Below, piece after piece: positions 11,696 to 24,059 of a stretch of DNA of 64,000 bases. The notes under the pieces were generated by a model. The model searched no databases and had not been told where the DNA came from. It saw only the letters and a program-made list of their open reading frames with translations. The position numbers and the translations under genes are program-made. The DNA is taken from NCBI GenBank assembly GCA_032718475.1, contig JAUCBJ010005988.1:1-64000 (forward strand), in the 5' to 3' direction. This DNA comes from Nemertoderma westbladi (Eukaryota; Xenacoelomorpha; Nemertodermatida; Nemertodermatidae). Each line of letters opens with the position of its first letter. Within the stretch, counting starts at the first letter, position 1.

Positions 11696-13300
11696 CCGGG
11701 ATCCGATAAAGGTTTAGTGCAATTTCTAAAGATGTCACTCCACTCTCGATTATCGGGTGTCTACTCAGACTTAATTGAGGTTCTCATGAGCCTATTTAAA
11801 TTCCTTGAGAGTCACTGGAACCAGTATATTTAAAGATAACGGCATTATTGTGCCACTGAATTTGAGGCAAACGTACATGTGTTTCGCAATAACTAACATG
11901 CTCACCTCTAATTGTATTTTGATGTTGCTTGGGCCCCTCACTATAATTCACCAATAATTCAGAGTAATCATGATGAATGGAGGTGCTTTATTTATTCAAC
12001 TTTGTAATAATATTTTAATTATCTCGTTCTGTTTGATATGTACTGAATTAGTATTCATTGTGCAATGTGACAATCCGGGTTGCGTATTAGATACTTGGAA
12101 TGATTTTTTTTAATTAAGAATACAACCGAGGAATAGATGGAATACTCAAAGCAGAGTTCCGATTTACAATAGAACGACACATTCGAGGAGCAACCATATC
12201 ACATAGGGGAGGCGGGAGGTTGAGAATCGATCCTAATATCTGTAGATCCATCCCTCAGTTACATGTCAGAAACATAATTTCAGCTTCCCAATCAACTAAG
12301 ACATACCCCCATGTCAAATAATATTGACAAATAATGTTGACACTAACCTTGAAATTATATTACATAGCCTATTAGAACTCTGGTCTTCATTATTCGCCAA
12401 TTAGCCAAGATGTCCATCAAAAGATATAATAACGAATAGTTTTCCATTCAATTATTAGCTGCTATTATGACTATTACAGATATTGGCTTGTTATTTCTGT
12501 TTTGGATATTGGAAACATGTCAAATGATTCGGTTTTCTTAGGTGATAATTATTCATTTCTGATTGAATACTTATTAGAATACTATTTTTATTTTAGTCGT
12601 TTGGTAGGTTTTATCGAGCAGTGAGGTAGGTAACCTAGAGTATAATATCGGATGTTATTAACCCTGTGTGTGGAGTGAAACCTCCTTCAATGTTATTATC
12701 ATAAGGTGGGGTTCTATCGGGTGATGGTAATTTAAAAATCTATTTTAAAATCAATTTCGTATGTGTATGTTTGTGTTTATTTCATGAAGTCTATTTTCTA
12801 TTTAATGAACCGTGTTTGACCAACGAAACAGTCGCTGGAGGAATACCAACTATTATTCCCATGTTGTGAATTCTTGAGAATGGGACCCACTGCATAATTT
12901 CACATAATACGCTAAAATGTCCCGTTTCCAATTTACCAACGCGCCAATATAGAATGTATGAACGATGCGAGAGGGTTACACATCAAGAAGAGGTCAAATA
13001 TTAATTACCACTAAAATTGTATTAATATATTAAACCTGTCTGAGCAACAAAGCAACGCATACAAGTGATAATGTTTGTTATGAAGACGTGAGTGGAATGA
13101 AGATGAGTATGAACCCAGTGTGAAGTATCCTACTGATGATGTGAGACCAAGTTCCTTGCCAACACATGATGCATTCGATAATCTATACGGCCATAATCAA
13201 CTTATCACAAATCATCACTTTCACTTCACTGACCCTAATAAATCCTGTGATTTGATCCTAATGATATATGAAGTAAAAGCACATGGGATGCGCAACTTAC
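11696..13300. other. Intron sequence, no recognised feature
   Basis: AT-rich DNA between the G-rich satellite and receptor exon 2. No exon, RNA gene or mobile element was recognised. Confidence 0.5.
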
Positions 13301-13483
13301 CTGCATTAATTGGTATGCCAAGCATATCGGCATTACCAATATTGCCACCAAAATGTCGCTAACAGCCAATGCCACTATGAAATAATTGGTGCACGTTTGT
13401 AGACGGTGATCTGTCTTCACAGCTAGAACTACAAGTATATTGCCACCAACCGACCACAGAATCAACAATGAAAGAATAATCAC
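13301..13483 (-). CDS. Biogenic amine GPCR, exon 2 (TM1-TM2)
   Basis: This is the second exon of the aminergic receptor (61 codons). The acceptor is TATATTTTGCAG and the donor GTAAGT follows CAG, with phase 0 at both ends. The residues run [20 protein letters not shown], with GN carrying N1.50, then a short basic loop, [20 protein letters not shown], with LAVSD carrying D2.50, and [11 protein letters not shown]. These are the expected TM1, ICL1 and TM2 landmarks of class A amine receptors. It joins in frame to the N-terminal exon at 20237-20329, so TM1 is split across the two exons, and to the TM3-TM4 exon at 626-838. No defect is visible. An initiator codon in this exon would be misleading: the open frame continues upstream through the intron only by chance. 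Confidence 0.88.
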
Positions 13484-16028
13484 CTGCAAAATATATTTGA
13501 TTGCATAAGAATTTAGAATTTGGTTTATAACGGACCTGTCTTTAGATTGGGTAGTTCTTGTCAAGAGTTGAGCCGTTCAAAAACACGATGTGGTTATGTA
13601 TGTATGTATGTATGTATAACCATTCAATATCTCAAAAACTCAAGCAGGTACGCAACAATTTTAAACGCGACTATTTATCAATTAGTATCTAGTTGTTGAA
13701 TAAAAAGTTGGGAACGATTCGATGTGCAATATTCGCAATATTAGCATATTATCAACGTTATGGAACGCGAAATTAAATACCGACAACTCCACTTTTACAG
13801 CTGGACAACATTTCAATACTTATTGTCAATTGGAGTTACGTACATTAATTATATTGTTAATTATTGTTTTATTCTCTATTCAGTCAGTTAATGCAGTACA
13901 TCATTTATATAACGTATGTATCTATAGGGCATATTGTCATCGTTATAATACTGTCATCAACTCAGGCGATTAAATTAACAAAACCAGAAAACTGAACCAG
14001 GGTGCCAGCCGGGTACCAACGGCGGTTGGGTAGACTTAATGGAAGATTTCACAAACTTTCATAGGAGGCTTGTACATGTACATTATATTGGTTGCTCCGA
14101 TGTTTGTATATTAGGTTAACTGAGAATGTATTTTAGGTATAAATAATTCGTGTTCTTTATTTTATTTATCTAATACAGAAAGACCCCTCCGCAGAATAAA
14201 CTGATCTTTGGGGCCGTTTCCCAGGTTACGGATAAGGATAACATTTCAAACATCGCAGTAATTGTGATTATGATTTGTTTGCCTGGGCGAATGTGTATTA
14301 CATTAGATGGGAGGCAGTTTTCTGGTTGATGCAAGTCATTCTTGGTTTGCATCTTCCAATTCCATCTGTTTCTTGGAGTCCGTGTAAGACAGGTTCGTTT
14401 AAAGCCATCTTGATGGCGTTCTAGTTATATTTCATCCAAGAATCTATCTCTTCAAGATTTCATTATTAGCCACCCAACTAGAACATGAGTACTGGCACCT
14501 GGCAGCTTATATGCATGAAATGTTCTACTTAATCCCTCCACCTTCCATAGGCTACAGTAAAGTTTTCGCAGTAAAGTTCTCAGTGCCATCTCCCACTGTC
14601 ACTACTTCTACCCTATCAGATTGGGACTCATCAGCCAGCCAGGAAACCGAACTGAGCATACCTTTATTGGCCAGTCTGGCAGTGGTACTGTAAGTAAAGT
14701 ATATGTTTCGCACACATACATACAGTACGTACATAACTTACACTAATAAAATTGAAATTGGGTAATTGTTGACCACTTTACTTTATGCATTTAGATATAG
14801 TTATAATAATACGCCACTCCATAGTACACTACCTACAAACACAGAGTTGTTCGTCATTTTATTATATTACCGGTACTATACAGAAGCCAGGTTGCTGCGC
14901 ATGCCGTACGAACAATAGTTGTCATAAGCCATCATCCATGTGCTCTTTATGTTATAAATGGATAACGACGACAATAGCCGTTTAAAAAGCAGAATGTCAG
15001 ATCAGGTGGAGGAAGTTTTATTGTGCGTTGCATCGACTGTCATTTATTAATTGTTAGTATTGTTGATGGATATTCCCAATAGGTTTAGCAATTTAATTAA
15101 CGCTTCATATATCCATCAAAATGTCAATGTCCTTGACTGTGCTCGTTCCATTAGGGCCACCAAGTGCTGAGTGAAATATTACTCTATCTTAAAAGGCCAA
15201 ATTCATCCAAAATAAATTATTTAATCGCGTTCCCCTTCTCGTACTCAATTATATCACCATCATCGATCAAAAAAGTTCAGATTATAGAAAGGGTTCACAA
15301 CGTGTCTCACACCACATAACAGTCAGTCTGATTGTCGGTTAGTCAGGCAGTCTCTCTAATTCTTGTGCTAGCATCAATTTCACACTGTTGCTATTGCTAA
15401 TGATATCTTAGAGCTAGGGCAGTGGTAGAAGAAGAACATACTGAATGAAGCACAAGTTAATAAGAAAATGTAAGTTATATTTCTCTATCAAGAGAACAGT
15501 AGCAATGAAGACCTAGAAGATCTCTTTCCAGATGTGCAAGTGGGCTTGGTATGGGGGGTTACGGGTATAAGGTTACGGGTATAAGGTACTGTATAAGGTT
15601 ACAATGAGTGAAAGGTTACAACAGCAGAGCAATGGTTACAAAATTACTCTTTCGAAAATGCCAAGTCAGAGTTTACAAAATACCATGACCGAGGTTATAA
15701 TTTGCGAGTCAAACTTTACACCATTCAAATACATTGCCAAATACAAATACATCCAATGCATGTTGTATAAGATGATGGTTTAATATATAAATTGAAATTG
15801 AAAACATCACCCCAAATTAATGGGAGGGCAATGGTTACAAATTACGAGTAAATTATACGAGTAGGCGCTTTAGCTCTACATGTAACCGAGGGGAGAGGAA
15901 ATAGGAATGGGTTGGAGTGTAATAGGGGTGGGAGGTTTCGGAAATTTTTATCCCGGATGTGGAACATTTTGTAGGCTGGGAGACACGAAATTGCGACAAC
16001 CATGGAGAATCGGGAAGCCTAGAAGAAC

Positions 16029-16334
16029 TCATTTCCACTCTCCGAGATCGCTCGACCTAGTAATCTTATTTAGTAATATCATCAGAGAAAAGTGTAAAGG
16101 ATATACTGTTTGGGCAGTACGGTAATGCGGTAAAGGAAGTCGGCAGTCAAGTTTATTTGGGAGGATATAATCAAGCTTGTCGAAAGTCTTCTTGAGGTCT
16201 ACCGACACTACCGAGATGAGGCAAGCAGAACCGTCATCAAGCTTATGTGGTATTCGTTCAGTAACTGTTAAATTTGTGTCAGTTCTGCTGGTAATATTAT
16301 TCCGGAAACCACCATGTTGGGATGAAGTAGTCAA
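16029..16334 (-). pseudogene. LINE reverse transcriptase fragment (fingers region)
   Basis: The minus-strand frame contains QHGGFRNNITSRTDTNLTV, then ERIPHKLDDGSACL and VSVDLKKTFDKLD. This corresponds to the conserved QHGFR motif and the first catalytic Asp in the VDLKKAFDxLDH motif of Jockey/CR1-like reverse transcriptases. The continuation is scrambled and the YADD-containing part is absent, so it is a short dead fragment. It lies in sense orientation inside the receptor intron and belongs to a different LINE lineage from the fragments at 1-2.6 kb. Confidence 0.75.
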
Positions 16335-17384
16335 TAATACGAATTATTTACACGGGGTATAAGATTACTGTTAGTGACGTGAATAATTATTCCAGTCCAG
16401 AAGTGATACGATACAGTCTAGCCAAAGTGAAGTCATGAAGTCATTGTTATATATATTTTGCGGAATTAGGCTCACTGAGCCGGGGAAATGGTGATATTCC
16501 TACGTTTGCCTAATCTCACATTATTATTACACGTCAATCATTATATTAATTCATAATTGTCTTGACATTTTTTATGCGAATGTTTTATAGAATCTCCGAA
16601 CCTACCGCGGTGTGAGTGGCACACAGTTAATAAATTTCTTCACTGATAATCTGTGCTAGTTTATTACCCAAAGTGAATGTTTATTTAAACCAAAATCCCC
16701 CCAGGTATCTGTCCCAAAACATGCAACAATGTCTGGTATGAGTCGAAATAGAGAGGGGAAGAAGTCATTAAACTAAAGTAGTCAAAATTGGTTCCACAAA
16801 ACATGTACCCAATGACAATGCTAATTGTATACCAATGCATTTTTTATGCGAAAGTGCTGTAGGCCTAGTTCCAAAGAATACCAACTTTGTTTCAAAAAAT
16901 GTGAACTTTGTACCAATAGGGTGCGGACATTGTTCCTATCAACTAAATTAATGGCGTGACGAGTCACGTAGTAAATAAGAGGACTCTTATGCTGGTCGGT
17001 CAATAATTGCAAGAGGTGTTACCGTTGTCCTTGTCGTCATTGACGATGTTGTTGTCGTATCGTCTTTACGATTTTGACAATTTATCGGGTTTAAAGCTCT
17101 CGAGATGAGCACTAGCTATATCTTTATATGGAGACTAATCGGTGTGCAGGTGCAGGTAAACCCCATTGGCTTTTGATTATAACCGCCTCAGCTGAAACTC
17201 TGAATATAATGTCTAGAACAGAGCTGCGTCTCTGTGAAATTCCACTAGAAATTATACAAAGCCATATTTTAGAATAGCATCTTCGAACGAATATGTTTTT
17301 ACCTTTAGAGTAGGAGTCATTTAAGCGACATAAGCAACACAATTAAATAGTGTAGAACGACTTATTTTATTAAGAAATAAATGG

Positions 17385-17590
17385 AATATCTCGCAACCTC
17401 AGTAGTAGGAATATCTCGCAACCTCAGTAGTAGGAATATCTCGCAACCTCAGTAGTAGGAATATCTCGCAACCTCAGTAGTAGGAATATCTAGCAACCTC
17501 AGTAGTAGGAATATCTCGCAACCTCAGTAGTAGGAATATCTCGCAACCTCAGTAGTAGGAATATCTCGCAACCTCAGTAGTAGGCCTATC
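17385..17590. repeat. 25-bp tandem array (8 copies)
   Basis: Eight near-identical units of GGAATATCTCGCAACCTCAG plus TAGTA, with one C-to-A variant (TCTAGCAAC). It is too regular and has no spacers, so it is not a CRISPR. Confidence 0.95.
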
Positions 17591-17636
17591 AAACAATTTC
17601 AATCCGGAGTAAAATGATTTTTCACATAAACACCAT

Positions 17637-17816
17637 TAGAAGCTCATAATATCTACTGACATGTATACCCGGAGATCCTAAAATATCCAACATAACAAAA
17701 GAACCAACAATTGCCTCGGAGCTGCGGCCAGATCCAACCACGCCGATGATGTAAGGAATGTTGGTTTCGTTGTAATAATTTGAATATATCTCATTTTCTG
17801 ATATAACTCCGAGATA
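17637..17816 (-). CDS. Possible Venus-flytrap (family C GPCR) exon or fragment
   Basis: After a candidate acceptor (TATTATAATACAG) the minus strand encodes YLGVISENE, then NIPYIIGVVGSGRSSEAIVG and FVMLDILGSPGIHVSRYYEL. This resembles the GVIGPGSSSxAI...LLxLFxIPQI segment of the ligand-binding (ANF-receptor-like) domain of metabotropic glutamate-type receptors. The IGxxxSGxSSEAI spacing supports this and the remainder is divergent. Possible donor GTATAC follows the GSP codons. It lies in the same orientation inside intron 1 of the amine receptor. It could be a nested or broken gene piece, or a coincidental match. Confidence 0.35.
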
Positions 17817-20236
17817 CTGTATTATAATAGATCTCTTATCATCACCACATATTGTGGATATAGATAATGGCTTCGGATCCCAGATATAAAGAGCCCCCCC
17901 TCCCCATCCTACATGATATAGGCCTATTGATTTCGTCCTTACTATTCCATTGACCAACATTCCCACCTATCTACCGTTCCGTTCCGCTCCCATTGTGGGT
18001 AAATAACTCATGTTACCAGCGCATCTCAGCGTCTAATCATTCCTTCACCACCAACATGAATAAAACCCTATCAAATATAGTTGGAAATCAACTGTATTTC
18101 AAATATTACTGTGTCACATTTCTCATGTCATCACCATAATGTAAAATAGCAATATTTTGACGTGTTTCCAGTTTCTCGCACCACATGGTTAGCAGTCTAT
18201 CTTCAGAGAACAGTAACAGATTGAAACCAGCATGAATGAAGTAATGCCCATCCCATAGCCATCATGATAATATGACATTATTTGACAGAATATTCATTAT
18301 ACAGCATGTGGATAGTTAGGGTTAATTTTATGTAATGTATATGGTATTAGCTCCTGAACTAATTATTAATTATTAGGGAATTACATAAATACATCGGCTT
18401 AAATCATTACTTTAATTCAAGAGAAGGCCTCTATATGATCCACAATTAATCTGTATTATCAAAACCGGATGTCATTTCACTGACTGTAGTTATCATATCG
18501 CGATATTATATATGAGTGAGTCGGGATGAGTGTCTGTTAAGTCTAATCCAGTCAATGACCTAATGAATTCACCTTTTGTGACCAGATATGGACTACATTT
18601 ATGGGTTTTGTAGTGACTATGTGTTCCCTTCGTGGTAGTGTATCCCCTACTGATAATTTTGCTGGGATTGGGAAATTCTGATCGACAAGTTTGTAGTCTA
18701 CATAATGCACTCATAATACATAATTTCGTCGACATAATGCACTGATTGTAGAATCACATCATGAGGATTCCAAAGGCCTCAATGATATAAAACATTAACG
18801 GGTGGGTGACAGAGGCTAATGGCTTAAGGATGTCGACAAAGATGATGGCTCCATGCGGTTCCAGAACCAAGGTCTGTATGGGATGTAGGTCCGAAACAAA
18901 AGGATGAATGTTTGAATGGGACAAAAGTCTATTGTAAATCCATAGCTCGCGATCAGCCATGTAAATCCACAATTCATCTACATTATGAAGAGTAGTGTCT
19001 TTCACCAGACGTTTCAGGAATATGAATGGTTGACCATCACATTTCGTCTCGCCAGACGGCTGTCATACAACAAGATCATGCACAGGGTGATATATTCCAC
19101 AATGCATCCCATTCCTAAACTTCTATTACCATCTAAAGGTTGTAGTTAAACCCCATCTACATATTACAATCGCAATACATAGCGGCCACAATAAAGAAGA
19201 GGAGAGGACCGCAAGCGTGTCATCTTAAAGGCCACGCAATACAGTTTCAAATGGGTCGGTATCCTCATCTGATGCGGAGACAAATGTTGTGGAACCGTAA
19301 CATAGTTATTTTATTGCAACAATTATCTCATCGCGAGTCATCGGGGATCCCGGTTATGGCCTCAAAAATATTAAACAAGCAGTGGCGGGAGGCAGAGTCG
19401 TGTCGTCCAGGCAACTTATCGTACAAAGATAAACAGTAACTGTACCAATATATTATAGTGTAGGCCTAATAAATGTTCCAGTTTGTCCATCACCTTCTAT
19501 ACTAGGTATATTCATTATGTCCATAGTTTCGTTAGGCAATGGTTGTTGGTTAATCGAGCTGAAATATAAGTATCCCAGATCATTCGGTCCTTCGTCATGG
19601 CATGGCATGATAAGTAACTGATGTATGTTGCCTTTGGGCCTTTCAAACTTTGTATTACCAGTGCTTGGCGATCGATGGAGGCCGGGAGGCCCCCACACAC
19701 AATATAGACGAAGGTCTGAATAGGGTGAAGGTCCGAATAGGATGAAGGACCGAAATATTCGCGTTTCATTTGGAACTTCGTCTCATACCTTCGACCCAAT
19801 AATACCTTCTGTGTCTTTCTTTCGTTTATAGACAATGCCCCACCGGGCACGTTTACCCATTCTAAAACCTATTACCAATTTGATCACCACATTTATGACA
19901 GACATCCAATAACTATTACACAAGAAATGATAACACAATTTTGGCAATCCATGTCAGTCATAAATACATATATTTGTAATACAATTAAACCGTTATTAAG
20001 TCGTATAATAATACATACATGCAATGAAAGATCAGTCACCAACACTAGTAGAGACAACGCCCCTATATATCCTTATTAACCATATATATTCCCGGCTTTA
20101 TGAAGAATGTGGGTGTATTAAGTAAAAAGTTAACCACAGTTAATAAAGGTATCAGCGAAGTGCGTTCTGGCCTTGGTGTGCAGTTAATAAACCTACAAAG
20201 TATTCGGTGTAAGTTTGATAATATAAATAAATATAC

Positions 20237-20329
20237 CTGCACTATTAATACTCCAATCGGCCAGGATGATGAATCAGAATCAAAATCATCTTCTGTCGCA
20301 TTGGCAGCTGAGGTTACGTTCCAAAGCAT
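20237..20329 (-). CDS. Biogenic amine GPCR, exon 1 (start codon, N-terminus)
   Basis: This is the first coding exon of the aminergic receptor: 31 codons from ATG to the donor (GTGCAG then GTATAT), phase 0. The N-terminus reads MLWNVTSAANATEDDFDSDS, with two N-glycosylation sequons (NVT, NAT) and an acidic stretch. It ends in WPIGVLIVQ, the outer part of TM1, which continues as [10 protein letters not shown] in exon 2. This fits a short extracellular tail with no signal peptide, as usual for amine receptors. The start was chosen as the only ATG in frame before the sequons. The join was deduced from phase and topology rather than transcript data. Confidence 0.75.
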
Positions 20330-20394
20330 AATTAGTAGATCATTACTTTGTCAATGACAGTTAAATGAAGGAATTATAAGTTAAGAATATATCT

Positions 20395-20600
20395 TAAGTA
20401 TCCACAAATTATCATAATATCATTGAAATTATATGCCACTAATCGCAACACTTAAATAATATCATTGAAATTATATGCCACTAATCGCAACACTTAAATA
20501 ATATCATTGAAATTATATGCCACTAATCGCAACACTTAAATAATATCATTGAAATTATATGCCACTAATCACAACACTTAAATAATATTATTAAAATTCA
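20395..20600. repeat. 42-bp tandem repeat (4 copies)
   Basis: Four near-perfect units containing AAATTATATGCCACTAATCG and CAACACTTAAATAATATCAT. It lies directly upstream of the receptor start codon (minus strand), within 70-270 bp of the ATG. Confidence 0.93.
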
Positions 20601-20921
20601 ACTAAATTATTATCCAAGTATCGATAATAAAACATTTTAAATCGACAACCATCTACGAATTTTAATATCCTATGTAGATAACTTATTATTCATCACAATA
20701 TTATTAATCTACTACTGTAGAATAATAACGTCACCCTAGTATACTCCATCGTTGGGTCAAAAATCAATATTGTAAATATTAGAATATTATCAATTAATGG
20801 ATAATAACATTTTAGTAGCTCTGGGTGACGAAACCATATGGTGGACTGTGGGCGGATACTCTACCCTACCCCCTCCCCTATAAAATTTGAGTAATCATGC
20901 ATTGAAATTTTACAAAAGTTG

Positions 20922-23650
20922 TTACAACAAAACCCGAATGGAGGCATGGCGACAACAAAACCCGAATGGAGGCATGGCGACAACAAAACCCGAATGGAGG
21001 CATGGCGACAACAAACCGCGAATGGAGGCATGGCAACAACAAAACCCGAATGGTGGCATGGCGACAACAAAACCCGAATGGAGGCATGGCGACAACAAAA
21101 CCCGAACGGAGGCATGGCGACAACAAAACCCGAATGGAGGCATGGCGACAACAAAACCCGAATGGAGGCATGGCGACAACAAAACCCGAACGGAGGCATG
21201 GCGACAACAAAACCCGAACGGAGGCATGGCGACAACAAAACCCGAATGGAGGCATGGCGACAACAAAACCCGAACGGAGGCATGGCGACAACAAAACCCG
21301 AATGGAGGCATGGTGACAACAAAACCCGAATGGAGGCATGACGACAACAAAACCCGAATGGAGGCATGGCGACAACAAAACCCGAATGGAGGCATGGCGA
21401 CAACAAAACCCGAATGAAGGCATGGCGACAACAAACCTCGAATGGAGGCGTGGCGACAGCAAAACCCGAATGGAGGCATGGCGACAACAAAACCCGAACG
21501 GAGGCATGGCGACAACAAAACCCGAACGGAGGCATGGCGACAACAAAACCCGAATGGTGGCATGGCGACAACAAAACCCGAATGGAGGCATGGCGACGCC
21601 AAACCTCGAATAGAGGCATGGCCCCGCATGGCGACAACAAAACCCGAATGGAGGCATGGCGACAAGAAAACCCGAATGGAGGCATGGCGACAACAAAACC
21701 CGAATGGAGGCATGGCGACAACAAAACCCGAATGGAGGCATGGCGACAACAAAACCCGAATGGAGGCATGGCGACAACAAACCTCGAATGGAGGCATGGC
21801 GACAACAAAACCCGAATGGAGGCATGGCGACGACAAACCTCGAATGGAGGCATGGCGACAACAAAACCCGAAAGGAGGCATGGCGACAACAAAACCCGAA
21901 TGGAGGCATGGCGAAAACAAAACCAGAATGGAGGCATGGCGACAATAAACCTCGAATGGAGGCATGGCAACATCAAAACCCGAATGGAGGCATGACGACA
22001 ACAAAACCCGAATGGAGGCATGCCGACAACAAACCTCGAATCGAGGCATGGTGACAACAAAACCCGAATGGAGGCATGGCGACGCCAAACCTCGAATAGA
22101 GGCATGGCCCCGCATGGCGACAACAAAACCCGAATGGAGGCATGGTGACAACAAAACCCGAATGGAGGCATGGCGACAACAAAACCCGAATGGAGGCATG
22201 GCGACAACAAAACCCGAATGGAGGCATGGCGACAACAAAACCCGAATGGAGGCATGGCAACAACAAAACCCGAATGGTGGCATGGCGACAACAAAACCCG
22301 AATGGAGGCATGGCGACAACAAAACCGAATGGAGGCATGGCGACAACAAAACCCGAATGGAGGCATGGCGACAACAAACCTCGAATGGAGGCATGGCGAC
22401 AACAAAACCCGAATGGAGGCATGGCGACGCCAAACCTCGAATAGAGGCATGGCCCCGCATGGCGACAACAAAACCCGAATGGAGGCATGGCGACAACAAA
22501 ACCCGAATGGAGGCATGGCGACAACAAAACCCGAATGGAGGCATGGCGACAGCTAAACCCGAATGGAGGCATGGCGACAACAAAACCCGAATGGAGGCAT
22601 GGCGACAGCAAAACCCGAATGGAGGCATGGCGACAACAAAACCCGAATGGAGGCATGGCGACAACAAAACCCGAATGGAGGCATGGCGACAACAAAACCC
22701 GAATGGAGGCATGGCGACAACAAAACCCGAATGGAGGCATGGCGACAACAAACCTCGAATGGAGGCATGGCGACAACAAAACCCGAATGGAGGCATGGCG
22801 ACAACAAAACCCGAATGGTGGCATGGCGACAACAAAACCCGAATGGAGGCATGGCGACAACAAAACCCGAATGGAGGCATGGCGACAACAAAACCCGAAT
22901 GGAGGCATGGCGACAACAAAACCCGAATGGAGGCATGGCGACAACAAAACCCGAATGGAGGCATGGCGACGACAAACCTCGAATAGAGGCATGGCCCCGC
23001 ATGACGACAACAAAACCCGAATGGAGGCATGGCGACAACAAAACCCGAATGGAGGCATGGCGACAACAAAACCCGAATGGAGGCATGGCGACAACAAAAC
23101 CCGAATGGAGGCATGGCGACAACAAAACCCGAATGGAGGCATGGCGACGACAAACCTCGAATAGAGGCATGGCCCCGCATGGCGACAACAAAACCCGAAT
23201 GGAGGCATGGCGACAACAAAACCCGAATGGAGGCATGGCGACAACAAAACCCGAATGGAGGCATGGCGACAACAAAACCCGAATGGAGGCATGGCGAAAA
23301 CAAACCCCGAATGGAGGCATGGCGACAACAAACCTCGAATGGAGGCATGACGACAACAAACCTCGAATGGAGGCATGGCGACAACAAAACCCGAATGGAG
23401 GCATGGTGACAACAAACCTCGAATAGAGGCATGGCCCCGCATGGCGACAACAAAACCCGAATGGAGGCATGGCGACAACAAAACCCGAATGGTGGCATGG
23501 CGACAACAAAACCCGAATGGTGGCATGGCGACAACAAAACCCGAATGGAGGCATGGCGACAACAAAACCCGAATGGAGGCATGGCGACAACAAAACCCGA
23601 ATGGAGGCATGGCGACAACAAACCCCGAATGGTGGCATGGCGACAACAAC
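20922..23650. repeat. 28-bp minisatellite (~97 copies)
   Basis: The unit begins GAGGCATGGCGACAACAAAA and ends CCCGAATG. A 27-bp variant reads ACAAACCTCGAATG, and a recurrent variant block contains GAGGCATGGCCCCGCATGGC at about six positions. Because 28 is not a multiple of 3 and the unit lacks stops in every frame, ORFs of up to 899 codons appear on both strands. These are permutations of the same repeat peptide and are not called as genes. Confidence 0.97.
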
Positions 23651-23654
23651 CAAT

Positions 23655-24055
23655 GATGAATTGAAAATACCAAATGCTAACCCGTTAAAGATGACATTCA
23701 ATGTTTCCATAGTAACAACAAAAAATTACTCTATTTGAAAAAAAACACCAAAATGGTGAAATGGTAATCAGACACCCATTTTCAAATGCCTCTCGTATTT
23801 ATCAAAGTGCCTCATGCGTAGAATGCATCATTACCATAAAAATAATTAAAATGAAATATATAACTATATCGTTAATGAAATGTGGTAACAGTGCCCAGTA
23901 CAATCGCATGACATATTTTGCAAAAATATATGTTTCGGTTCTGAATTGCTATTGACAGGGAAAATATACGTTTTTCTGTCGTCTACTTGTGTTATCTGGA
24001 ATCCCTAAGACAATGGGCACCAAAGGTTTACCTGCACATTAGCTTACACACACAG
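23655..24055. other. Spacer between two minisatellites
   Basis: AT-rich unique sequence of about 400 bp with short ORFs only. No feature was recognised. Confidence 0.5.
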
Positions 24056-24059
24056 CCCT

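Larger units (their letters stand above)
839..13300 (-). other. Intron 2 of the amine receptor gene (~12.5 kb)
   Basis: The interval is bounded by the donor GTAAGT after exon 2 and the acceptor CTAG before exon 3. It contains LINE relics (1040-2645), a ~35-bp higher-order array (4360-5600), a palindromic 35-bp satellite (5700-6232), a hairpin (9100-9205), poly-G and poly-C tracts, a copy of the dispersed CTGTAACCTG element (10905-11130) and a G-rich satellite (11474-11695). Apart from a weak exon candidate at 10515 I see no coding sequence. Confidence 0.7.
13484..20236 (-). other. Intron 1 of the amine receptor gene (~6.75 kb)
   Basis: It runs from the donor GTATAT after exon 1 to the acceptor TTGCAG before exon 2. 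It contains a GTAT microsatellite (13592-13617), a LINE RT fragment (16029-16334), a 25-bp array (17385-17590), a possible family-C receptor fragment (17637-17816) and copies of a short GGACCTTC-type motif (18870-18900, 19705-19765). No other coding sequence was recognised. Confidence 0.65.

Noticed and set aside
11412-11738. Proline-rich protein on the minus strand
   Set aside because: It is a translation of the poly-G satellite and has no flanking coding sequence.
20861-23710. ORFs of up to 899 codons on both strands over the 28-bp array
   Set aside because: They are stop-free repeats whose unit length is not a multiple of 3. The same rotated peptide appears in every frame on each strand, with no promoter, splice or domain evidence.
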